Source of the DNA: Pseudoduganella buxea
GTDB lineage: Bacteria > Pseudomonadota > Gammaproteobacteria > Burkholderiales > Burkholderiaceae_D
NCBI RefSeq assembly: GCF_009720835.1
Contig: NZ_WNKZ01000008.1
Location: 1 to 64,000, forward strand
Direction: 5' to 3'
Length of the DNA stretch: 64,000 bases
The notes under the pieces were generated by a model. The model worked only from the letters and a program-made list of their open reading frames with translations. It made no database searches and was not told where the DNA came from. The position numbers were made by a program, and so were the translations under genes. Positions 52,149 through 61,701 of this stretch are shown here, piece after piece (within the stretch, counting starts at the first letter, position 1; each line of letters opens with the position of its first letter).

Positions 52149-53219
52149 TCACCGCTCGCCCCTGAGGATGTAGATCGGCTTTTCCGCTTCGCCTTTCTCT
52201 ACCAATGCCAGGTGACGCTGCAGTGTCGTGCGTTCCTTGTCTTCCTTTGCCGCCGCCACCAGCTTGCGCAGGATGGTCGCGTGCGCCGTCTGCAGCGCCT
52301 GCGTCGCCGGCACGGCGATGTCAGGTTTTACGCCGACGTGCTCCCAGTTGGTCTTCGTGACGATATTGGTCGTGCGCGCGGTCGGGATCGCAACGAGGAT
52401 GCCGTGCCCCACGCCGAACAGGCTCACGGGATTGGCGCCGCCGCCGGTGGTTTCGCCGACCACCGTCCCCCGCTTCTGCGCCTGGAAGCTGTAGGCGCAG
52501 TCCTCCCCGCCGGAGAACGTGCGGGCCGAGGTCAGCACGTACACAGGCTTGTCGTAACGCTGCGTCACCGTCGACGAGGTCCAGAACTGCCGCGTCGTAT
52601 TGTCCGGGCGATCGTAGATGTCGATCAGGTGACGCACGTCGCCGGACGGGAAGAAATGGCTCATCAGGTAAGCCACGGAGGCGGGGCTGCCGCCGCCGTT
52701 GCGGCGCAGGTCGAGGATCAGCGCATCCGTCCCCGCCAACAGCGACATCGCCGCCGTGTATGCCGGGCCGACGAATTCCGAGACGCCGAAGCCGCGCAGC
52801 TCGATGTAGCCGACGTTGCCGGGAAGGCGCTCGATCTTCTCGATGCCATAGCCTGTCCGCATGGCCTCGTCGTGCGCGTTGTTGGCGACGGCGCTGCCGG
52901 GAGACCGCGTTTCGCCGAGCCTGGTGCCGAAATGCAGGTCGCCGCTGAAGTCGCGCAAGTCCTTCGCCAGCGCGGTACTGAACGCCTGCACGGTGGCGGC
53001 GGCCCCATAGCCGCCTGCCGCATGCTTCCTCGCGATTGCACCGCCGACCCGTTCCGCCACTGCCGGATCGATGTAATTCGCCGTCATCGTCGCTGCAAGT
53101 GTCTGCAGGACCGCAGCGCGGTCGGACGCCTTCAACGGGGTGTCTTCCGCCGCCGCGGCGGAAAACGACACGAGGGTACCCAACAAGACGCCTGCGACAA
53201 GCTTCCTTTTGCCTGACAT
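52149..53219 (-). CDS. Secreted S41-type (IRBP-like) serine peptidase, 356 aa
   Basis: GGAGGAAG lies just before the ATG. A signal peptide (KLVAGVLLGTLVSFSAAAAE) is followed by an N-terminal helical domain (AVLQTLAATMTANYIDPAVAERVG), and the S41 core: GNVGYIELRGFGV, DALILDLRRNGGGSP and TSARTFSGGEDCAYSFQAQKR, holding the catalytic Ser region and oxyanion turn, then GETTGGGANP. It resembles the interphotoreceptor-retinoid-binding-protein branch of S41 rather than C-terminal processing peptidases, as no PDZ is visible. It acts in the periplasm or outside; its substrate is unknown. Confidence 0.85.
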   Translation of the reverse strand: MSGKRKLVAGVLLGTLVSFSAAAAEDTPLKASDRAAVLQTLAATMTANYIDPAVAERVGGAIARKHAAGGYGAAATVQAFSTALAKDLRDFSGDLHFGTRLGETRSPGSAVANNAHDEAMRTGYGIEKIERLPGNVGYIELRGFGVSEFVGPAYTAAMSLLAGTDALILDLRRNGGGSPASVAYLMSHFFPSGDVRHLIDIYDRPDNTTRQFWTSSTVTQRYDKPVYVLTSARTFSGGEDCAYSFQAQKRGTVVGETTGGGANPVSLFGVGHGILVAIPTARTTNIVTKTNWEHVGVKPDIAVPATQALQTAHATILRKLVAAAKEDKERTTLQRHLALVEKGEAEKPIYILRGER

Positions 53220-53487
53220 GCTTCCTCCATTTGGACTGCCGATGGTCCGATCGACATGTAAAAAATTGCGGGAACTGCGCCTCGCGTGGGCGGCATCGCC
53301 CCGCGCGCCGGTGTGCATGGCTGCATCATCGGGCTTGCCGGCGAGGAGGTCATCTTAGGCCATGGCCTGACGGCGGTCGAGGCCATTGCGCCGACCCGTG
53401 CATAGGCTGCGGCCAGCCGGTTCGGGCGGGAGGTGGTGGCCGGCTGAATCCGGTGTCTGGCGCCGAATTCAGCCGGTGAAGGCGGGC

Positions 53488-55878
53488 TTACCAGCTGTAG
53501 TTCAGCCTGGCGTAGTAGTGGCGGCCGTTGAAGCCTGCGGGGGACCAGATGCTGTACGGGTAGATGCCGTTGACGTTCAGGTTGGCCGTCGACGTGGTCC
53601 TGTCCGGGTAGCTGTCGGTGATGTTGTCGACGCCAGCCGTGACGCGCCAGTTCTGAGCCAGCTTGACGCTGCCCGACACGTCCAGCACCCACTGGCGGCC
53701 ATAGGTCTGGTCGTTGGCGGGATTGTTCTGCGGGACGGTGAAGCGGCCGTAGTTGGTGGCCTGGACGTGCGCGTTCCACCTTGACGCCGTGTAGTCGGCG
53801 CCGAGGCTGAGCTTGTCCTTGGGCGAGCCGACCGTGTTGCGCAGCACCGTCTGGCGGTCGATCAGCTGCACGTTGTAGGCCGACAGCAGGGCCGGGTTGG
53901 CCGCCACGTTTTCCACCTGCGTCTTGTTGCGGTTGTAGGCCGCCGTGAAGTCGAGGCGGTCGCGGCCCGCCAGGTCGATGCGGTAGGTGCTGACGATATC
54001 GACGCCCGTCGTTTTGGTGTCGATGGCGTTGGTGAAGTAGCGGCCCGCGCTGACCGTCACACCCTGTGCGGCCAGCACGTTGCGCAGCGTCTGGGGCAAG
54101 GTCATGTTGGCCGACAGCGCGATGCGGTCGTCGACGAAGATGCGGTAGACGTCGACGCTGGTGGTGAAGTTGCGGGTCGGCGCCAGTTGCAGGCCGATGC
54201 TGTAGTTGCGCGCCTTTTCCGCCTTCAGCGGCGCGGCGCCCAGCGCCCGGGCGGCGGCGCTGCCGACGGCGAAGGTGCCCGTTTCGACCGCCACGTTCTG
54301 GTTGCCGATGACGGAGAAGTTGGTGGTCGTGATGGTGTAGAACTGCTGCGCCAGGGATGGCGCGCGGAAGCCAGAGGAAGCCGTGCCGCGCAGCGAGACC
54401 CGGTCGTTGAAGGCGTAGCGCGCCGAGGCCTTGGCCGACGTCGTGCTGCCGAAGTCCGTGTAATGCTCGTAGCGCGTGGCCAGCGCGCCGGACAGCTTCG
54501 GCGTGACCTGCGCTTCCAGGTTGACATAGGCCGACTGGTTGCTGCGGCTGTTCTTGCCCGCATTGACGGGGCGGAAGCCGGCGAAGCCCTGGGCACCGCT
54601 GCCGGCATACGAAGCCTCGTCGCCGGCGCCGATCTCGTAGGCTTCATGGCGGACTTCCAGACCCGTGGCGACCGTCAGCGGACCGCTGAACACGGCCACG
54701 GGAATTTCCCGCGCCAGGTCGAAGTTGGCCACCGACTGCGTATTGGTCAAGGTGCCGAGGTGGAAGTGGGTCGGGCTGTTCGCGCTCAGGCTCTGGTTGA
54801 CCGTGTTGTCGATATCGAGCTCGAAGCGGTTGCGGCCATGGTCGACGCTCGCATCCCAGCGCCAGCCGGCGTAGTCGCCGCGCAGGCCGACCACCAGCGA
54901 GGCGTCCGTCGATGTGCTGTTCTGCAGGGGCAGGAAGCCGTTCGGGAACAGCGGCGTGCGCTGCTCCTTGCGCGGCGGCTGCCCCGTCGTGACCAGGGCC
55001 GTGCGCCACGTGGCGGCCGATTCCGTGTCGCGCGTGCCGTACTGGCCGAAGGCATACAGGTCGGTGTTCTCGCCGACCTGGTACTGGGCGTTGAACAGCA
55101 CGTTGCGCGGCTGCGTCTTCGAGTCGCCGTAGCGCTGCGTGACCTGGCCGTACAGGGGCTCGTCGCGGTCGCGCGTGTCGGCGCCCGCGCGGTTGGTCGG
55201 ATCGCGGTCGGCCGCTTCGGCCGCCAGGCGCAGCCAGCCCTTGTCGCCCAGCGCGAAGCCGCCGGACGCCTTCAGCGTGACTTGTTTGCCGTCGCCTGCA
55301 TCGTATTCGCCGTAGCCGATTTCGACGTCGCCGCCCTTCGGTCCCTTCTTCAGGATGATGTTGACGACACCGGCGATGGCATCGGACCCGTATTGGGCCG
55401 AGGCGCCGTCGCGCAGCACTTCGATATGGTCGATGGCCGACAGGGGAATCGCGTTCAGGTCCACCGGCGCCGAGCCCCGTCCGGCCGTGCCGTTGACGTT
55501 GATGACGGCCGACGAATGGCGGCGCTTGCCGTTCACCAGCACCAGCACCTGGTCCGGCGCCAGGCCGCGCAACTGCGCCGGGCGCACCGCATCCGATGCA
55601 TCGGCGCCGGAAGGGCGGGGGAAGTTCATCGACGGCAGTACGCGCGCCAGCACGGAGGCCAGCTCGGTCGAGCCGGAGGCCTGCAGCTCCTTGGCGCCGA
55701 TGACGTCGATGGGCGACTCGGAATCGGCGCTGCGGCGGTTCTTCGCATAGGTGCCGGTGACAACGACGGTCTGCATATCGGGCGCCGGCAGCGCCTCCTG
55801 CGCCAGCACCGGTGCGGTGGCCGTGGCGATCAGGGACAGGACGAGAAGGGAACGGTGATTCAGGCGTGTGCTCATCAT
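53488..55878 (-). CDS. TonB-dependent outer-membrane receptor, 796 aa
   Basis: Signal peptide RSLLVLSLIATATAPVLAQ, then a TonB-box-like MQTVVVTGTYAKN and a full plug domain (ELASVLARVLPSMNFP, NAIPLSAIDHIEVLRDGASA, GSDAIAGVVNIILKKG). The rest is a ~22-strand beta barrel (GRDRLDFTAAYNRNK, NWRVTAGVDNITDSYPDR, FNGRHYYARLNYSW). It imports a scarce ligand such as an iron chelate or oligosaccharide with energy from TonB. No transporter or regulator is beside it. Two ATGs occur at the start (MMS). An inverted repeat overlaps the candidate -10 upstream. Confidence 0.92.
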   Translation of the reverse strand: MMSTRLNHRSLLVLSLIATATAPVLAQEALPAPDMQTVVVTGTYAKNRRSADSESPIDVIGAKELQASGSTELASVLARVLPSMNFPRPSGADASDAVRPAQLRGLAPDQVLVLVNGKRRHSSAVINVNGTAGRGSAPVDLNAIPLSAIDHIEVLRDGASAQYGSDAIAGVVNIILKKGPKGGDVEIGYGEYDAGDGKQVTLKASGGFALGDKGWLRLAAEAADRDPTNRAGADTRDRDEPLYGQVTQRYGDSKTQPRNVLFNAQYQVGENTDLYAFGQYGTRDTESAATWRTALVTTGQPPRKEQRTPLFPNGFLPLQNSTSTDASLVVGLRGDYAGWRWDASVDHGRNRFELDIDNTVNQSLSANSPTHFHLGTLTNTQSVANFDLAREIPVAVFSGPLTVATGLEVRHEAYEIGAGDEASYAGSGAQGFAGFRPVNAGKNSRSNQSAYVNLEAQVTPKLSGALATRYEHYTDFGSTTSAKASARYAFNDRVSLRGTASSGFRAPSLAQQFYTITTTNFSVIGNQNVAVETGTFAVGSAAARALGAAPLKAEKARNYSIGLQLAPTRNFTTSVDVYRIFVDDRIALSANMTLPQTLRNVLAAQGVTVSAGRYFTNAIDTKTTGVDIVSTYRIDLAGRDRLDFTAAYNRNKTQVENVAANPALLSAYNVQLIDRQTVLRNTVGSPKDKLSLGADYTASRWNAHVQATNYGRFTVPQNNPANDQTYGRQWVLDVSGSVKLAQNWRVTAGVDNITDSYPDRTTSTANLNVNGIYPYSIWSPAGFNGRHYYARLNYSW

Positions 55879-55879
55879 A

Positions 55880-55907
55880 AGTGTGAATGGTGTTCGATCA
55901 CACTATA
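55880..55907 (-). promoter_or_regulatory. Inverted repeat overlapping the -10 of the TonB-receptor gene
   Basis: AGTGTGA (55880-55886) and TCACACT (55898-55904) are perfect 7-bp arms, spacer 11. A minus-strand TATAGT (55902-55907) overlaps the outer arm, so a repressor could act here. No good -35 is visible. Confidence 0.45.
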
Positions 55908-55985
55908 TTAAAGGCCCGCACCCCGCACACGAACGATTGCTAAGCGCTTTGCTTATGAATTTTCCATCTATGCACAACTTGCCCG

Positions 55986-56010
55986 AAAAATGGGGACAGA
56001 CCCCATTTTT
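55986..56010. repeat. Dispersed palindrome with GGGGACAGACCCC core (copy 3)
   Basis: AAAAATGGGG (55986-55995) and CCCCATTTTT (56001-56010) with ACAGA between, followed by GGAGCAACTTTTGC. It lies 19 bases beyond the stop of the minus-strand aldo/keto reductase. Confidence 0.9.
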
Positions 56011-56028
56011 GGAGCAACTTTTGCAGCA

Positions 56029-57075
56029 CTACTGGCCTGGATTGGGCAGGCTGGCGTGGATGGCGTCGACGGCGTCGACGACGTGCTGCGGCAGCTTGAC
56101 CGTGCAGGCGCCGATGTTTTCCTCCAGCTGCGCCAGCGACGTGGCGCCGATGATGGTGGATGCGACGAACCAGCGCGAGTAGCACCAGGCCAGCGCCAGC
56201 TGCGTCGGCGTCATGCCGTTGTCCCGGGCCAGCTGGGTGTACCGGGCCACGGCGGACAGCACGGCGGGACGCAGGTAGCGCGGGCTCCACGTGGGCGGGA
56301 AGATCGTCAGGCGGCCGCGCGCTTCCGGGTTGTCGAGGTATTTCGCCGTCAGCTGGCCGAACGCCAGGGGGCTGTAGGCCAGCAGGCTGACGTCCTCGCG
56401 GAAGCAGGTCTCGTCCAGCAGGCTCGTTTCGTAGTGACGCGCCGTCAGGTTGTACAGGTTCTGGATCGTGGCGATGCGCGGCAGGCCCTTCATCTCGGCC
56501 TGCTTGACGAATTCGCACACGCCCCACGACGATTCGTTCGACACGCCGATATGGCGGATCTTGCCCTCGTCGACGAGGCGGCCCAGCGCGGCCAGCGTGT
56601 CCTCGATGGCGACGGCCTCGCGCTCCTTCTGCGGGTCGAACACGGTGGCGCCGAAGATGGGCACGTTGCGGCTGGGCCAGTGCAGCTGGTACAGGTCGAT
56701 GTAGTCCGTCTGCAGGCGCTGCAGGCTCGCTTCCACGGCCGCGCGCAGGTTCGCTTCGTCGAAGTTCTGCTTGCCCCCGCGCAGCCAGGTGGCGTTCGGA
56801 TTGGGCCCGGCCGCCTTCGTCGCCAGCACCACGTCGGCGCGCCGGCCGCTCTTTCTCAGCCAGGTGCCGATAAAGCGCTCGGTGGAACCCTGCGTGGCGG
56901 CGCTGGGCATGACGGGGTACATCTCTGCCGTGTCGATGAAGTTGATGCCCCGCTCCAGTGCCAGGTCCAGCTGGCTGTGCGCGTCGCTTTCCGTGTTCTG
57001 TTCGCCGAACGTCATCGTGCCCAGGCAGATCCTGCTGACCGCCAGGCCGGTGCGCCCCAGTGTGACTTGTTCCAT
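56029..57075 (-). CDS. Aldo/keto reductase (Tas-like), 348 aa
   Basis: The TIM-barrel signatures are present: TGLAVSRICLGTMTFGEQNT, INFIDTAEMYPV (catalytic Asp and Tyr), VLATKAAGP (Lys) and DLYQLHWPSR (His). GVSNESSWGVCEFV and QNLYNLTARHYE follow. The pattern is close to E. coli Tas (NADP(H)-dependent). It would reduce aldehydes or ketones in the cytoplasm. It is the last gene of a minus-strand run with pyrD, bpt and aat; pyrD ends 22 bases before it. Confidence 0.92.
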   Translation of the reverse strand: MEQVTLGRTGLAVSRICLGTMTFGEQNTESDAHSQLDLALERGINFIDTAEMYPVMPSAATQGSTERFIGTWLRKSGRRADVVLATKAAGPNPNATWLRGGKQNFDEANLRAAVEASLQRLQTDYIDLYQLHWPSRNVPIFGATVFDPQKEREAVAIEDTLAALGRLVDEGKIRHIGVSNESSWGVCEFVKQAEMKGLPRIATIQNLYNLTARHYETSLLDETCFREDVSLLAYSPLAFGQLTAKYLDNPEARGRLTIFPPTWSPRYLRPAVLSAVARYTQLARDNGMTPTQLALAWCYSRWFVASTIIGATSLAQLEENIGACTVKLPQHVVDAVDAIHASLPNPGQ

Positions 57076-57097
57076 CCGCTACCCTTTACGTTTGTTG

Positions 57098-58135
57098 TCA
57101 ATGGCGCAGCGCGTCCGCGCAATCGCGCACCAGTGCCGGGCCGGCGTAAATCAGGCCGCTGTACAGCTGCACCAGCTGGGCACCCGCGTCGATTTTCGCA
57201 CGGGCATCGGGACCACGCATGATGCCGCCCACGCCGATGATGGGCACGGCTTCCCCCAGCTCCGCCTTCAGCAGGCGGATGACCTGGTTCGACAGCTCGA
57301 ACACGGGCGCGCCGGACAGGCCGCCCGCCTCGGCACCATGCTGCATGCCTTCCACGGCCGTGCGCGACAGGGTGGTATTGGTGGCGATGACGCCGTCGAT
57401 GCGGTGGCGCAGCAGGGCATCGGCGATGTTCTTGACCTGGTCGCCGTCCATGTCCGGCGCGATCTTCAGTGCCAGCGGCACGTAGCGCTTGTGCTGGTCG
57501 GCCAGGCGCTGCTGCGCGTCCTTCAGCTGGGCCAGCAGGCCATCGAGCTCGGAACCGCCCTGCAGCTGGCGCAGGTTCTTCGTGTTGGGCGAGGAGATAT
57601 TGACCGTCACATAACTGGCGTAGGGATAGACCTTCTGCAGGCAGTGCAGGTAGTCGTCGGCGGCCCGTTCGATGGGCGTGTCGGCGTTCTTGCCGATGTT
57701 CAGGCCCAGGATGCCTTCCTTGTTGCGGTAGAAGCGCGAGGCCTGGACATTGGCGACGAAGGCGTCGACACCGCCGTTGTTGAAGCCCATGCGGTTGATG
57801 ATGCCGTGCGCGGCCGGCAGGCGGAACATGCGCGGCAGCGGATTGCCCGGCTGCGCGCGCGGCGTCACGGTGCCCACTTCGATCGAGCCGAAGCCCAGGT
57901 CGGCCAGGGCGTCGATATAGGCCCCATCCTTGTCCAGGCCCGCGGCCAGGCCGACGGGATTCCTGAACGTCAGGCCCATCACGGTGCGCGGGTCCGGCGC
58001 GGGCGGGCGCACGACGGCGCGCAGCAGGCCAAGCTTGCCCAGGCGTTTCAGGTTATGCAGGGTGAAGTGGTGGGCGCGTTCGGCGTCCATCGAGAACAGC
58101 GCGGGGCGCAGCAGGGAGTACAGGAAATCGGACAT
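57098..58135 (-). CDS. pyrD: Dihydroorotate dehydrogenase, quinone-type (class 2)
   Basis: Class-2 PyrD features: short N-terminal membrane-associating helix ([20 protein letters not shown]), [38 protein letters not shown] and [20 protein letters not shown] with the catalytic Ser. [17 protein letters not shown] and [13 protein letters not shown] complete the FMN site. It oxidises dihydroorotate to orotate and passes electrons to ubiquinone. 345 aa is normal. It lies downstream of bpt in the same direction. Confidence 0.96.
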   Translation of the reverse strand: MSDFLYSLLRPALFSMDAERAHHFTLHNLKRLGKLGLLRAVVRPPAPDPRTVMGLTFRNPVGLAAGLDKDGAYIDALADLGFGSIEVGTVTPRAQPGNPLPRMFRLPAAHGIINRMGFNNGGVDAFVANVQASRFYRNKEGILGLNIGKNADTPIERAADDYLHCLQKVYPYASYVTVNISSPNTKNLRQLQGGSELDGLLAQLKDAQQRLADQHKRYVPLALKIAPDMDGDQVKNIADALLRHRIDGVIATNTTLSRTAVEGMQHGAEAGGLSGAPVFELSNQVIRLLKAELGEAVPIIGVGGIMRGPDARAKIDAGAQLVQLYSGLIYAGPALVRDCADALRH

Positions 58136-58190
58136 GTGGGAGCTTGTGCTGGTGGAGTGCCGCCATTTTACATGGCGGCGCCACCCGCCC

Positions 58191-58919
58191 TCACTGCCCC
58201 AGCACGCTCCACACGCCCTTGCGGCGCGCCTCCAACGGCTGGAACTTGATCTTGTAGCTCATCTTCGGGCTTTCCTCGATCCAGTACCCCAGGTAGACAT
58301 AGGGCAGGCCCAGTTCGCGCGCCTGGGCGATCTGCCACATGACGTTGTAGGTGCCGAAGGAGGCGCCCGGCACGTCCGGGTCGAAGAAGGTATAGACGGA
58401 GGACAGACCGTCGGACAGCACGTCGATGATGCTGACCATACGCAAGGTGCCGTCCGGCTCGCGGAATTCCACCAGGCGCGTATTGACGCGGCTTTGCAGC
58501 AGGAACTGGGCATACTGGTCGCGGCTGTCCTGGTCCATGCCGCCGCCCGCATGGCGCGTGCTCTGGTAACGCAGGTACAGGGCGTAGTGCTCGTCCGAGA
58601 ACGACAAGGTGGCAACACCGGTGCGCAGGTCATTGTGGCGGGCCCAGGCGCGCCGCTGGCCCCGCGTGGGCGCGAAGGCATCGGCCACGACGCGCACGGG
58701 AATGCAGGCCTGGCAGCCGTCGCAATACGGCCGGTAGGTGAAGATGCCGCTGCGCCGGAAGCCGTTTCGCACCAGTTCGGAATACACGTCCGCGTTGATC
58801 AGATGCGACGGCGTGGCGACCTGCGAGCGGGCCTGGCGCGAATCCAGATAACTGCAAGGGTAGGGCGCCGTCGTGTAGAACTGGAGGGCCGCGAATGGAA
58901 GGTCGTTTAGCTGCGTCAT
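58191..58919 (-). CDS. bpt: Aspartate/glutamate leucyltransferase (Bpt), R-transferase family
   Basis: [20 protein letters not shown] and [20 protein letters not shown] contain the conserved Cys and Asp residues of the ATE/Bpt family, with [15 protein letters not shown] and [17 protein letters not shown]. Bpt adds leucine from tRNA to N-terminal Asp or Glu so that ClpS/ClpAP degrades the protein. It adjoins aat (Leu/Phe-tRNA transferase), which handles N-terminal Lys and Arg; together they supply the bacterial N-degron pathway. pyrD follows. Confidence 0.95.
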   Translation of the reverse strand: MTQLNDLPFAALQFYTTAPYPCSYLDSRQARSQVATPSHLINADVYSELVRNGFRRSGIFTYRPYCDGCQACIPVRVVADAFAPTRGQRRAWARHNDLRTGVATLSFSDEHYALYLRYQSTRHAGGGMDQDSRDQYAQFLLQSRVNTRLVEFREPDGTLRMVSIIDVLSDGLSSVYTFFDPDVPGASFGTYNVMWQIAQARELGLPYVYLGYWIEESPKMSYKIKFQPLEARRKGVWSVLGQ

Positions 58920-59058
58920 GCAGAACCTGTGGTCAGCGTAGGGCGGTTGACGGGACAGATCGGCCGGCGCTCTTGCCGGCGGATGAAGATATCATAGCGC
59001 GTTCCGCCCGAACCATGTGTTCGCCCACGCGTACCCTGTCAATCCTGCCTGGCCGGCC

Positions 59059-59787
59059 TCACGCGGCGGCCGTGAACGGCGGCACGGGAATCCAGTTGCG
59101 GATGCGCGGCTTGGCGATGGCCTGGCGCAGGTGGGCCAGGAAGTCGGCGCGGGGAATCGGCGCCGCGCCCAGCGAAGCCAGGTGGCCCGTCTCCTGCTGG
59201 CAGTCCACCATCTGCACGCCGTGCAGTTTCAGGAAGTGCACGAGGTAGGCCAGCGCCACCTTGGAAGCGTCCGTGGCGCGGGCGAACATCGATTCGCCAT
59301 AGAACATCTGGCCGATCGACACGCCATAGGCGCCGCCCACCAGCTCGCCATCGAGCCATACTTCCGACGAGTGCGCGAAACCCAGCGCGTGCAGGCCCGT
59401 ATAGCCGCGCACGATGTCCTCGGAAATCCACGTGCCGGGGCCGTCGCGGCGGGGCGCGGCGCAGGCGCGCATCACCTGCTCGAAGGCGCTGTCGAAGCGC
59501 ACCTGCCAGCGCCCGTCCGTGCGGCCGCTCTTTTCCACCTTCTTCAAGGTCTTTTTCAGGCTGTCGGATACCTTGAAGTCGGCCGTCTTCAACACCATGC
59601 GGGGATCGGTGCTCCACCACAGGATCGGCTGGCCTTCGGAAAACCACGGAAAGATGCCGTTCCGGTATGCCGTCAAGAGCCGCTCCGGCGACAGGTCGCC
59701 GCCCGCTGCCAGCAGGCCGGGCGCCTCCGTCGTCAAGGCTTCGGACACATCGGGAAACGGCGTGTGAGCGCCCAGCCACGGGATCAT
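59059..59787 (-). CDS. aat: Leucyl/phenylalanyl-tRNA-protein transferase
   Basis: The Aat signature [20 protein letters not shown] text is present ([20 protein letters not shown]), then [13 protein letters not shown] and [30 protein letters not shown]. It attaches Leu or Phe to N-terminal Lys/Arg of proteins for ClpAPS degradation. The start overlaps the NUDIX gene's end by four bases (ATGA), so they are coupled. bpt is the next gene in the same direction, an N-degron pair. Confidence 0.96.
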   Translation of the reverse strand: MIPWLGAHTPFPDVSEALTTEAPGLLAAGGDLSPERLLTAYRNGIFPWFSEGQPILWWSTDPRMVLKTADFKVSDSLKKTLKKVEKSGRTDGRWQVRFDSAFEQVMRACAAPRRDGPGTWISEDIVRGYTGLHALGFAHSSEVWLDGELVGGAYGVSIGQMFYGESMFARATDASKVALAYLVHFLKLHGVQMVDCQQETGHLASLGAAPIPRADFLAHLRQAIAKPRIRNWIPVPPFTAAA

Positions 59788-60371
59788 GACGCTTCGGGGC
59801 CGCGCATGGGGCGCGTGATGTCCTGGGTGTGGAAGCCGTAGCCGGCGTCGCCTTCGCGCATGCGCGCCCGGTCCGCGAAGAACAGCTCCAGGGTGGCGCG
59901 GATGGTGGGGAAGGCCAGCTCTTCCCAGGGGATTTCGCTTTCCGTAAACATCCGCACGTCCAGGCTTTCCTCGCCGGGGGCGAAGTCGAGGTCGCGCAAG
60001 GTGGCCAGGTAGAACATATGCACCTGGTGCACATGCTGCACATTCATCAGGGCAAACAGCTTACCCAGCTCGACATTGGCGCCCGCTTCCTCCACCGTTT
60101 CGCGCAGCGCGGCGGCCTCGGTGGTTTCATTGTTTTCCATGAAACCGGCCGGCAAGGTCCAGTAGCCATAGCGGGGCTCGATGGCCCGCTTGCACAGCAG
60201 CACCTTCAGTTCGCCGTCGTCTTCCCACACGGGCAAGGTGCCCAGCACCATTTTCGGGTTCTGGTAATGGATGGTGGCGCACTGGGTGCACACGTAGCGG
60301 GGACGGTTGTCGCCGGCGGGCACCATCAGCTCAACCGGATGAGCACATTCGGAACAAAATTTCATAGGCAT
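59784..60371 (-). CDS. NUDIX hydrolase with N-terminal zinc ribbon, 195 aa
   Basis: A four-Cys zinc ribbon ([12 protein letters not shown] ... [12 protein letters not shown]) precedes the NUDIX box [20 protein letters not shown] followed by AGAN; all Glu and Arg of the GX5EX7REUXEEXGU motif are in place. This layout resembles a small NudC-like NADH pyrophosphatase or ADP-ribose pyrophosphatase, but the substrate is not fixed by sequence. It overlaps aat by four bases and starts the minus-strand run. Confidence 0.93.
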   Translation of the reverse strand: MPMKFCSECAHPVELMVPAGDNRPRYVCTQCATIHYQNPKMVLGTLPVWEDDGELKVLLCKRAIEPRYGYWTLPAGFMENNETTEAAALRETVEEAGANVELGKLFALMNVQHVHQVHMFYLATLRDLDFAPGEESLDVRMFTESEIPWEELAFPTIRATLELFFADRARMREGDAGYGFHTQDITRPMRGPEAS

Positions 60372-60545
60372 CGGAATTGGTGGGAGCCGGACCTGCCTGC
60401 TGCCGAGATGGCGCGGCGGATCGGGTCCTGGTTGTCTAACGCTTACTTTACACCGATTGGCCGCCGCCGCGTACCGCCCGGCACGACCGCGCAGGGTCCG
60501 CCAGCAAATAAATCCGGGCTATCATGCGCGAATCGAGGATTGATA

Positions 60546-60574
60546 TTGCCTAATTGCTCGCAGTGCCCTATAAT
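60546..60574 (+). promoter_or_regulatory. Sigma70 promoter of tRNA-fMet
   Basis: TTGCCT (60546-60551), 17 bases, TATAAT (60569-60574), 12 bases before the tRNA 5' end. Confidence 0.85.
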
Positions 60575-60586
60575 ACGTTCATCAGA

Positions 60587-60663
60587 CGCGGGGTGGAGCA
60601 GTCTGGCAGCTCGTCGGGCTCATAACCCGAAGGTCACAGGTTCAAATCCTGTCCCCGCAACCA
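60587..60663 (+). tRNA. Initiator tRNA-Met (anticodon CAT)
   Basis: 77 bases with CCA encoded. Initiator traits are present: an unpaired C1-A72 at the acceptor end, three consecutive G-C pairs beneath the anticodon loop (GGGCTCATAACCC) and the T-arm ACAGGTTCAAATCCTGT. It has its own promoter and terminator. Confidence 0.96.
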
Positions 60664-60671
60664 AATTCGAG

Positions 60672-60704
60672 AAAACCGCCATGTGCAAGCATGGCGGTTT
60701 TTTT
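60672..60704 (+). terminator. Rho-independent terminator of tRNA-fMet
   Basis: AAACCGCCATG and CATGGCGGTTT are perfect 11-bp arms around TGCAAG, followed by further T. It is 8 bases after the tRNA CCA. Confidence 0.92.
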
Positions 60705-60903
60705 ACGTTCGTCGCCTGGGCAAGCTTTAGCGGTCAGTCTGCTCTGCCAGGCCATGTCTTGTCTCCACACCGCTTCGTACCCGCCCGATTCCACGCTCGC
60801 GTTCCTCCCCCAGCGCCAGGCATGACTAACGGCATATTATCTTTAATACATTTTTTCCTTGGCAAGCCTTAGAATGGCGGTTTCTACGGCCGGGACAGGC
60901 ACC

Positions 60904-61602
60904 ATGGTGGCAGCCGACGCTTTTTTTCGTTCTGGAACTCGCACCCGTATCGCCGGGATATTTGTCGTGCTGGCGCTGCACGTATTGCTGCTGTGGCAGA
61001 TAGCAGCGCGGCCTGTCATACGCGACAGTATTGCGATGGGTCCCCGTACCGATATCGTATTTATCCAGCCGCCCCGCATCTTGGCCGAGCCCCGGAAACC
61101 TGCCGCACCGCTTGTCCCATTGCCCCTTTCCAAACCGAAAGCCCTGGCGAAGAATAAACCGCCGGCATCGGAACCTCATATCGCTGCCGAGAAAAGCACG
61201 CCGGCGGAACCCATCCTTGAAACAAGTGACCCATTCGCCGACGATGGCTTGGCCGGCACCGAAAAGATCGATCCTGCCGAATTAATCCGGCTGGCCGGAA
61301 AACTCGACCGTGACAATCGCGTTCCCGGGGAAAACCTGCTCCATACACCCGAAGGCAAATCCTTGCGCCAGAAAATCGACGACGCCTTTACCAACGCCCG
61401 ATTGGCAGTGCCGCCGAAATGGTATGAGGCGGCCCGCATCGAATTATGGAGCGCACCGAACGACCCGGCCAAGATTTACCAGGTCAAGACGGCCTTCGGC
61501 ACCTTCTGCCTGTATTACCCCGATAAGAACAAGATGGGGCAGGGTGGCGGTTCGGCCCAGTTCGGGCAGCCGAAGATGAGTTCCTGTCCGAAGCGGTTCT
61601 AG
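60904..61602 (+). CDS. TonB-like N-terminally anchored protein of unknown function, 232 aa
   Basis: The start is probably MVAADAFFRSGTRTRIAG at 60904, after GGACAGG; an in-frame ATG at 60874 and a TTG at 60859 are alternatives. One membrane helix (IAGIFVVLALHVLLLWQIA) is followed by a Pro/Lys/Ala-rich periplasmic linker (RKPAAPLVPLPLSKPKALAK), as in TonB. The C-terminal ~100 residues (YEAARIELWSAPNDPAKIYQ, FGTFCLYYPDKNKMGQGG, MSSCPKRF) hold two Cys and do not match the TonB fold I know. It could be an energy-transducer-like or envelope-bridging protein. No ExbB/ExbD lies nearby. Confidence 0.6.
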   Translation: MVAADAFFRSGTRTRIAGIFVVLALHVLLLWQIAARPVIRDSIAMGPRTDIVFIQPPRILAEPRKPAAPLVPLPLSKPKALAKNKPPASEPHIAAEKSTPAEPILETSDPFADDGLAGTEKIDPAELIRLAGKLDRDNRVPGENLLHTPEGKSLRQKIDDAFTNARLAVPPKWYEAARIELWSAPNDPAKIYQVKTAFGTFCLYYPDKNKMGQGGGSAQFGQPKMSSCPKRF

Positions 61603-61701
61603 ACAGCCTTTGGCCCTGCCAGACCGGTTACGGGCCGGATTCGGTGTTTTCATGCCAGGGTTTGGCGCGAACGCGCCGCACCCTGGCATGACAGCGATTG
61701 A

